Origin: CAWDJT01 sp963828705
Lineage (GTDB): Bacteria; Desulfobacterota; Syntrophobacteria; Syntrophobacterales; Syntrophobacteraceae
Length of the DNA: 64,000 bases
Direction: 5' to 3'
Assembly: GCA_963828705.1 (NCBI GenBank)
Contig: CAWHGA010000002.1
Location: forward strand, 1-64,000
Shown: positions 57,656 to 64,000 of the stretch, piece after piece
Layout: each line of letters starts with the position of its first letter
How positions within the stretch are numbered: position 1 is the first letter of the stretch
Notes under the pieces: generated by a model
Databases searched by the model: none
Told to the model about the DNA's origin: nothing
What the model saw: only the letters and a program-made list of their open reading frames with translations
Made by a program: the position numbers and the translations under genes

Positions 57656-58807
57656 ATGGATTTTGAACTGAGCGAAGAACAGAAAATCATTCAGGATATG
57701 GCGGCCAAGTTCGCCAAACGGGAACTGGAACCGGTGGCAGCGGAGCTGGACCAGACCAAGAACCGTGAGATCCTCAAGGTCAACCTGAAGAAGCTGGCGG
57801 AACTCGGCTTCATGGGCCTCAACATCGATCCCGAATACGGCGGTACCGGTGCCGGTGCCGTGGCCTTCTCCCTGGTCATGACCGAACTGGGCACGGGCCT
57901 GCGCATCCACGACCGTGACCACCTCGGTCACCAACATGGTGGCGGAATGCATCCAGGTGGTCGGCAACGAAGAACAGAAACGCAAAAGTACATCCCGCCG
58001 CTGTGCAGTGGTGAATATGCCGCGGGGAGCTTCGGCCTGACCGAGACCTGTGCCGGGTCCGACCCTGCCGGTATGCGCACCTCGGCGGTTCTGGACGGCG
58101 ATCACTATGTGCTCAACGGCCACAAGATCTTCATCAGCAGCGCCGAATATGCCGGCGTCTTTGTGGTGTGGGCGGTGACCGACAAGGATGCACCGAAAGG
58201 CAAGGGCATCAGCGCCTTTCTGGTGGAACCGAGTTTCCCCGGTTTCAAGGTCGGTAAGGACGAGAAGAAACTGGGCCAGCACGGTTCATGCACCAACGAG
58301 CTGATCTTCGAAGACTGCCGCGTGCCCAAGGAAAACCTGATGGGGAAACTCAATGACGGATTCCGGATCGCCGTTGCCGAACTGGCCGGCGGCCGCGTCG
58401 GGATCGGTTCCATGGCTCTGGGGATCGGCCTGGCCGCCATGGATTTCGCCACCAACTACGCCAAGGAGCGGGTCCAGTTCGGGGCGCCCATCGCCAAGCA
58501 ACAGGCCATCCAGTGGATGATCGCCGACAACTATACCCGGCTGGAAGCGGCCCGGTTGCTGCTGATGCGGGCAGCCTACCGCAAGGAGCAGGGACAGTCC
58601 TACGCCAAGGAAGCTTCCATGGCCAAGCTCTACGCCACGGAATCCGCCAACAAGGCCTGCTACGACGCCATCCAGATCCTCGGCGGTTACGGTTACACTC
58701 AGGATTTTCCGGTGGAACGTTTCTTCCGCGATGTTCGCGTCACCAGCATCTATGAAGGCACCAGCGAGATTCAGCGGATGATCATTGCCAGGGAACTGTT
58801 AAAGTAG
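57656..58807 (+). CDS. Acyl-CoA dehydrogenase, butyryl-CoA type (compensating frame slips)
   Basis: About 382 aa after correction. Catalytic Glu in TSIYEGTSEIQRM; flavin and substrate motifs AAGSFGLTETCAGSDPAGMR and YVLNGHKIFISSAEYAGVFV. Between 57897 and 57989 the frame is shifted (extra c in ggcctgc, then two extra a) and returns. About 30 residues read as nonsense in a frame that otherwise looks uninterrupted; the correct text there is CASTTVTTSVTNMVAECIQV. Oxidises short acyl-CoA with ETF. Confidence 0.93.
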   Translation: MDFELSEEQKIIQDMAAKFAKRELEPVAAELDQTKNREILKVNLKKLAELGFMGLNIDPEYGGTGAGAVAFSLVMTELGTGLRIHDRDHLGHQHGGGMHPGGRQRRTETQKYIPPLCSGEYAAGSFGLTETCAGSDPAGMRTSAVLDGDHYVLNGHKIFISSAEYAGVFVVWAVTDKDAPKGKGISAFLVEPSFPGFKVGKDEKKLGQHGSCTNELIFEDCRVPKENLMGKLNDGFRIAVAELAGGRVGIGSMALGIGLAAMDFATNYAKERVQFGAPIAKQQAIQWMIADNYTRLEAARLLLMRAAYRKEQGQSYAKEASMAKLYATESANKACYDAIQILGGYGYTQDFPVERFFRDVRVTSIYEGTSEIQRMIIARELLK

Positions 58808-58832
58808 CCTGGTCTTGTCTGCCCAAGAAAAA

Positions 58833-58868
58833 CGGGTGGCCGGGGCTTTGCCTCAGCCCCGCCACCCG
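58833..58868 (-). terminator. Terminator between the acyl-CoA dehydrogenase and ribonuclease genes
   Basis: cgggtggccggggct pairs with agccccgccacccg (one bulge). On the minus strand the stem is followed by tttttctt, so it terminates the ribonuclease gene. It may also slow plus-strand transcription. Confidence 0.8.
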
Positions 58869-58927
58869 CGTCCCGTCCAATCAATCCACCCGCAGTATCC
58901 CCCACAGATGAAATTCGGCGGTCGTTG

Positions 58928-60966
58928 CTATGCTTTTGCCAGTTTCACCCGGAGGATGTCCTCGCGCGGGTTGAGGTGCTCGATTTTGACGCGAACCATC
59001 TCTCCTGGCCGAACGCGTGTCTTGTCGTCGTGCAACATGTTGGTTTCCAAGATGAAATCGGGCAGCAGTAGATGGGCGAAACGATTGTTTTGGTCCAGCA
59101 CCAGGGCGTCCAGCGTCTGGATGTCTTCCTGTTCCAGGAATTTTAGAAACCAGTAGCGGGTCCACTTGCGCCGAATGAACATGAGCCGCGATTGTGGTCC
59201 TTCCAGTCGAGTGATGAACTGCTGTAGTTCTTCTTCCGAATAAAGGGGTGTTCCCGTCTCCAACACGTGTTTGAGCTGACGCTGAACCAGCAGGTCCACA
59301 TAGCGGCGGATCGGCGAGGTAATGCTGGTATAGTGCTGAACGCCGACGCTGCAGTGAGGGCGGGGGCGGGTGACCAGTTCGGCACGGACAAAAAGACGCC
59401 GCTGCCGGTAGACGTGAAACAGTTCGTAATCGCTTGCCACCGGGTTGGTTTCGGGTCGGCATTCGTCCTGGCTGCGAAAGATGGCCGGGAGGTTTTGTTC
59501 GGCAAAGAAACAGGCGGCGATTTCGTTAGCCAGAATCATCAGTTCGGAAACGATGACCTGGCTTGGTGTTTCCTTCTCCTGGCGAGTGACCTGGATCATG
59601 CCATCGGGTTTTACCCACACCAGAAGCTCCGGCAGCGGCAAAATAATGGCGCCTTGGTCGAGGCGCCGCCGTTGCAGCTTGAGGCTGAACCGATGGAGTC
59701 CCTGCAGGAAGTCGTCTTGGTCCAACTGCTGGTTGACTTCCTGGTAGGTCATCTGGGTATCGATATTGACGACACTGGGGACGATTTCCCGATGCATGAC
59801 GTTGGCGTCCTCATCCAGGGTCACGAGGAAGCTCAGTGCCAGCCGGTCTTCGCGCGCCCGCAGGCTGCAAACGCCTTCGGAAAGCGAAGTCGGCAGCATG
59901 GGGATGCGGGTATCGGGGAGATAAAGCGATGAGGCGCGCTCCAGGGCCTCCTGGTCGAGGGCATCTCCGGGGAGGACAAAGGCGGCGGCATCGGCGATGT
60001 GGACGCCCAGTTCCCAGCGGCCTTCGCCCACCGGCCGAAGACTGAGGGCATCATCGTAGTCGCGGGTGAGCGCGCTATCGATGGTGATGGTCTTGAGCTC
60101 GCGGAGGTCGCGGCGGTCACCAATCTGCGCAAGCAGTTGCGGCGCCTGCGCGGCACGTTCTTCGGCCAACGCCTGGACGGCAGCGGGAAAGTCCGCCGAG
60201 ATCCCGTGCTGGTGTAGGTACAGGTTTTCGTCTTTATCCCAGATGCCGAGCCGCACCAGCAGTCGGAAAGCCCCCTGGGGCTGGGTAATCCCGGCTTGTT
60301 TCAATAGTTCCCGGGCAAGGACGACAGTCCGGGGATTCCTGACCGAACAGACAGTAAGCTCTTGATGGCGTCCAGCAGGCGGTCACGGCTGGCCGGCGGG
60401 GTCACAGCAGCCCCTTGGCGCTGCCACACCTTCTGCAGCCAGGCGGCACCTTCCTGGAGCAGACGTTCCTGTTCTTCCCGCTTTTCTTGTTCCTGGCGCA
60501 AGCTGCTGGAGCTGCTCGGCGCTGCGTGGGATGAATTCGCCGGCTTTGTATTTGAAGATACAATCGGTCCGTCAGCATCACCCGCAATACCGCGGCTACG
60601 TGATCGTCGGTGAGCGAACCGGCAAAGATATATTCCGCCAGTTCGGCCGCACCAAAGCAGCGTTCCTCGCCTTCGAGTAACGACCAGAGTTCCTGCAATT
60701 GCACCTGGTCCATGAGCGCTCGGCGCTGCGTCGTGATGGTGGTGAGGCGTTGCACCAGATCGTCACGGCTCAGGCCGATGCTCAGGGTCTGTCGCCCACA
60801 GTGCAGAATGCGACCTCGGGAGAGGTTGATTTCGCGGTTCTGCTCGGATAAGACCGCAAGCCTCTGGTCCTTGCGGTCCAGGCAGACACCACAGACCATC
60901 TTTTTTTCGTCGAAAAACTCAAGAACCGTTCCGGGAACGATTTCCTGAGCGGGTAGCGTGCGTCAT
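58928..60966 (-). CDS. RNB-domain 3'-5' exoribonuclease (RNase II/R family; several breaks)
   Basis: About 678 aa read across breaks. N-terminus VPGTVLEFFDEKKMVCGVCL; RNB catalytic stretch IDSALTRDYDDALSLRPVGE with the metal-binding Asp cluster; HIADAAAFVLPGDALDQEAL; C-terminal S1 domain LLPDFILETNMLHDDKTRVR. Degrades single-stranded RNA. Breaks near 60955 (cac followed by g), around 60490-60550 and near 60320. ATG 60966 or 60969 behind GGGAG. Confidence 0.85.
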
Positions 60967-61001
60967 CATGAACTCCCGCGGGCGTTGGATTCTGGGGGCG
61001 G

Positions 61002-62493
61002 TCAACGGCTGGCAGTGGATTGTCGGCGATCGGCGCTCAGTTGCTGAATGTAGGTGGCGACCCCGGCGGCAATGCCGCGGCTCAAGGTGTCCTGAAAGGT
61101 CGTGTCGGCCAGGCGGAGTTCCTCCTGTTCGTTGCTCAAAAACGCGGTTTCCACAAGGATGGCAGGCATTTCGGCGCCCACCAGGACCAGGAAGGGCGCC
61201 CGCTTCACCCCAAGGTCCCTGGTATCCTTATAACGTTCCCGGAGCCGGGTCACAATCCTGTTTTGCACGTCCTGAGCGAGCCGCGACGATTCGCTGGTTT
61301 TGCTCTTCAGCATCAAGTCCTTGAGGATCGACTGCAGGTCGCTCATCTGCTTTTTCGCCGAGGCATTCTCCAACGCGGCCACACGAGCGGCCTGCGGGTC
61401 GCTGGCCAGATTCAGAAAAGTAGGTTTCCACGCCCCCCAGGGACCGGTTTTCGGCGGCATTGGCATGAATGGAGATAAAGACATCGGCCTTCTTGGCGTT
61501 GGCAAAGGCAGTGCGTTCCGCCAGGGTCAAATAGCGGTCGGTGGTGCGGGTGAGCATCACCTGGCAGCCGGTTTCCCGTTCCAGGGCCAGCTTGAGCATC
61601 TTGGCAATGTTGAGCACTACATCTTTTTCGCGCAAGCCGCTGAGACTGATGGCCCCGGAATCCTTGCCGCCGTGGCCGGGATCCAAAACGATGCGGCCAA
61701 CCCCCAAGCCGAGTTGCTGAGCCAGGGTGGGTGTGCCGGCTTGGCCTGGGGTCTGGGAGTCCTTGGGTTTGCGCTTGCCGACAGGTGCAGTGGGCTGGAC
61801 GGTTTTGGTGGCCGTCGCTTGGTCCGCAGGTTTAGCGCTGGAATAGGGTTCAACGGCCGGTTCTGTAGGCACCGGCGTTATTGATTTCAAGGTCTTGGGC
61901 CGGTGCCGGCGGTTTTCTTGCCGGTGTCGCTGCTCTTCTTGCCTCCGGCTCGGCTCAAAGCAGGCTGGGGTCGCTCGCAGTCTCTCGATTTGAGCCATTT
62001 TCTCGCGGGCTTTGAGCGTCATGTCGCTATTGGGAAATTGCTGGATGAGCCGCTGCAGTTCGGCATGAGCCGCCGCCGCATCGTGGAGCTCATCGAGGTA
62101 GAAAACAGCCAGCAGGTACTGAGCGTCATCGGCCAGGCTATGATTGGGGAAGTCGCGAAGCAACGTCTGATAATGCTGGATGACTGCCTGGGAATCGCGA
62201 GGTGCTTTGTAGAAATGGTACAGGTGCTGATGTGACTGCGCAATGAGGAACAAACACTTGGGGGCGAGTTCCCCTCTGGCATCGTGTTGCAATACCTGTT
62301 GGAAGCCCTGAATGCACCTTTCCCACGAGGCACGGTCACGATGTTTTTCCGGCTGCTTGTCGAGCACGCGATAGTTGTCGAGCACCTGCTGGTAGAGCTG
62401 TTCGGCCGGTCCGGCCCGGGCCGTGGAGGCGACCAGCACTAGAAGGAAGGCGGCGAAGAACAACCGCCCGGTAAAAAGCCACCGCGCGTGCAC
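61002..62493 (-). CDS. N-acetylmuramoyl-L-alanine amidase, AmiC type (one extra base)
   Basis: About 496 aa. Signal peptide LFFAAFLLVLVASTARA; TPR-like helical region to about residue 170; a Lys/Pro/Thr-rich linker; amidase_3 domain with zinc-binding VLDPGHGGKDSGA, VFISIHANAAENRSLGGVET and catalytic Glu in AILVETAFLSN. Splits the peptide from glycan in the periplasm. Starts at GTG 62493. The break near 61425 is an extra t in a run (ttt-ctg). Confidence 0.9.
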
Positions 62494-62589
62494 GGCGGTC
62501 AGTCGCTTGGCGAGACCACGATGTGAATGTATTGGTCATCAGAGCCACGTTGCCGCAAATCGGAGTCAACATTCGTTGGTCATTGAGCG

Positions 62590-64000
62590 TCATTTCTTAT
62601 CACTTCTCGCCACTGTAGGTGAGTTCGTCGCCTTCTTGGGTTTGCCGCTCACCTGCTGTTGCAGTGCGTGCAGGGCCTGCAAAGCAGCCATAGGGGTCAA
62701 ATGATCCAGATCCAGGGCCAGGAGCTGGTTCCTGAGCGTTTCCAGGGGGTTCTGGAAAAGTGACAACTGGAGCCCCACGACCTTTCCGGTGCGAGTCCGT
62801 CTGCGTTGGGGATGGAGAGTGGCGACTTGGGCTTCGGCAGGTCCGGTCTGTTCCAGCTGGTTCAGGATCTCGCGGCTGCGGGTGATCACTTCAGACGGAA
62901 TCCCGGCCAGGCGAGCCACCTGGATACCGTAGCTCTTGTTGGTGCCGCCGGGGACCAGTTTGTGAAAGAAGATGATCTCGTTTTGCCACTCCTTGATGGC
63001 CACGTTGAGGTTCTGCACCCGCGGAAAGGTGCGGGCCAGCTCGGTGAGTTCATGGTAATGGGTAGCAAAGAGCGTCTTGACGCCAACTCCCTGAAGGTCA
63101 TGGAGGTGTTCGGCCACGGCCCAGGCGATGCTCAAACCGTCAAAAGTGCTGGTGCCGCGCCCGATCTCATCCAGGATCACCAGGCTGCGAGGGGTGGCCT
63201 GATGGAGGATGGAGGCGGTTTCCTGCATTTCCACCATGAAGGTCGAGCGGCCGCGGGCCAGGTCGTCAGCCGCGCCCACCCGGGTGAAGATGCGGTCCAC
63301 CAATCCCAGATGGGCTTCGCCGGCCGGTACGAAACTGCCGATCTGCGCCATCAAAACAATCAGTGCCGCTTGCCGCAGGATAGTGGATTTGCCCGCCATA
63401 TTGGGGCCGGTGATTATGAGCACCTGGCGTGATTCGTTGTCCATGTCGAGATCGTTGGGGACGAAAGCCCCCCGATCCAGGAAGTGCTCGATCACCGGAT
63501 GGCGGCCGTCCTGAATGTGGATGATGCCGCTTGAATCGAGCTGCGGACAGCAGTAGTCGTACTGTCGCCGCCACTTCGGCCAACCCGATAGACAATCGAG
63601 TTCCGCCAACACTTCGGCCATGACCTGGATGCGGCGGGCTTGCGCGGCCACTGCCAGACGCAGCTCATGAAACAGCCGCTCTTCCAGCTCCTGACGCTTT
63701 TCTTCCGCCTCCAGCACCTGGGTTTCAAACACCTTGAGCTGTTCGGTGATGTAACGCTCGGCATTGACCAGGGTCTGTTTGCGGATGTAGTCGGGCGGCA
63801 CCGCACCCAGGTTGGCTCTTGGAGATCTCGACATAGTAACCGAAAACCTTGTTGTAACGAACCTTGAGGGAATTGATCCCGGTACGCTGGCGCTCTTCGG
63901 TTTCGTACTGAGCCATCCAGCCCTTGGCGTCGCGGCTGAGGCGCACGTAATGGTCCAGCTCGGCGTCCACGCCGGGGCGAATCACACCGCCGTGGGCGAG
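62590..64000 (-). CDS. mutS: DNA mismatch repair protein MutS (5' end outside window)
   Basis: Carboxyl two-thirds or less of MutS: lever/clamp (GINSLKVRYNKVFGYYVEIS), then the ATPase with Walker A LIITGPNMAGKSTILRQ, Walker B/signature LVILDEIGRGTSTFDGLSI, His in FATHYHEL, and the C-terminal MutL/beta-clamp region. Break near 63826 reads aaga for aag/aaa (Lys either way). Recognises mismatched bases. Confidence 0.94.

Overview
The window reads as a bacterial chromosome segment of about 57-60% GC (my estimate by eye). It is most likely from a Desulfobacterota (deltaproteobacterial) anaerobe. The reasons are an Aquifex-type aconitase, a two-gene sdhAB, class II fumarase, an FmdE/CooT/DUF3842 metal-uptake neighbourhood, a thiolase/3-hydroxyacyl-CoA dehydrogenase/acyl-CoA dehydrogenase trio, and the many short 'cacgaagagcacgaag' intergenic repeats. 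The taxonomic call is inference. No rRNA, tRNA or CRISPR array was seen.

Layout. (1) 1-2.8 kb: end of a large fibronectin-like repeat surface protein. (2) 2.8-7.6 kb: intergenic repeats, a run of toxin-antitoxin-like genes, and an ISAs1-type element that also carries a DUF4338 (DruA-like) domain. (3) 8.1-19.2 kb: an envelope metal or metal-chelate uptake block: exbB, exbD, tonB, a CooT-like nickel-binding gene, DUF3842, a FecCD/ATPase/binding-protein ABC transporter, FmdE, flavin reductase, TrmO-like, and a TonB-dependent receptor. (4) 19.3-29.7 kb: accessory DNA with a truncated hldD, higBA, a phosphofructokinase, an IS4-family insertion with intact target duplication, DUF4258/YgiT and small secreted or membrane proteins. 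Inverted copies of a ~170 bp repeat at 16.7 and 29.5 kb bracket most of it. (5) 29.9-39.8 kb: carbon metabolism (fumC, sdhBA, citrate synthase, aconitase) with a membrane glycosyltransferase and lspA. (6) 40-45 kb: queuosine salvage, a tRNA nucleotidyltransferase-family gene, and leuA behind a leucine-rich leader peptide and attenuator. (7) 45-54 kb: a long minus-strand operon (hydantoinase-like, deacetylase-like, rlmN, hisI, hisG, TPR lipoprotein, aminotransferase, engB). (8) 54-64 kb: rhomboid protease, yggU, a beta-oxidation operon, an RNB ribonuclease, a cell-wall amidase and mutS (cut by the window end).

A striking property of the whole window is that more than twenty otherwise well-conserved genes are broken by single extra bases. 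In most cases the extra base sits at a codon third position, and deleting either member of the resulting two-base pair restores the same or a very similar amino acid (for example aac/aat written as aact, gtg/gtc written as gtgc). This looks as if both alleles of third-position polymorphisms, or both letters of ambiguity codes, were written out in tandem. I therefore treat these genes as probably intact in the organism and annotate them across the breaks.
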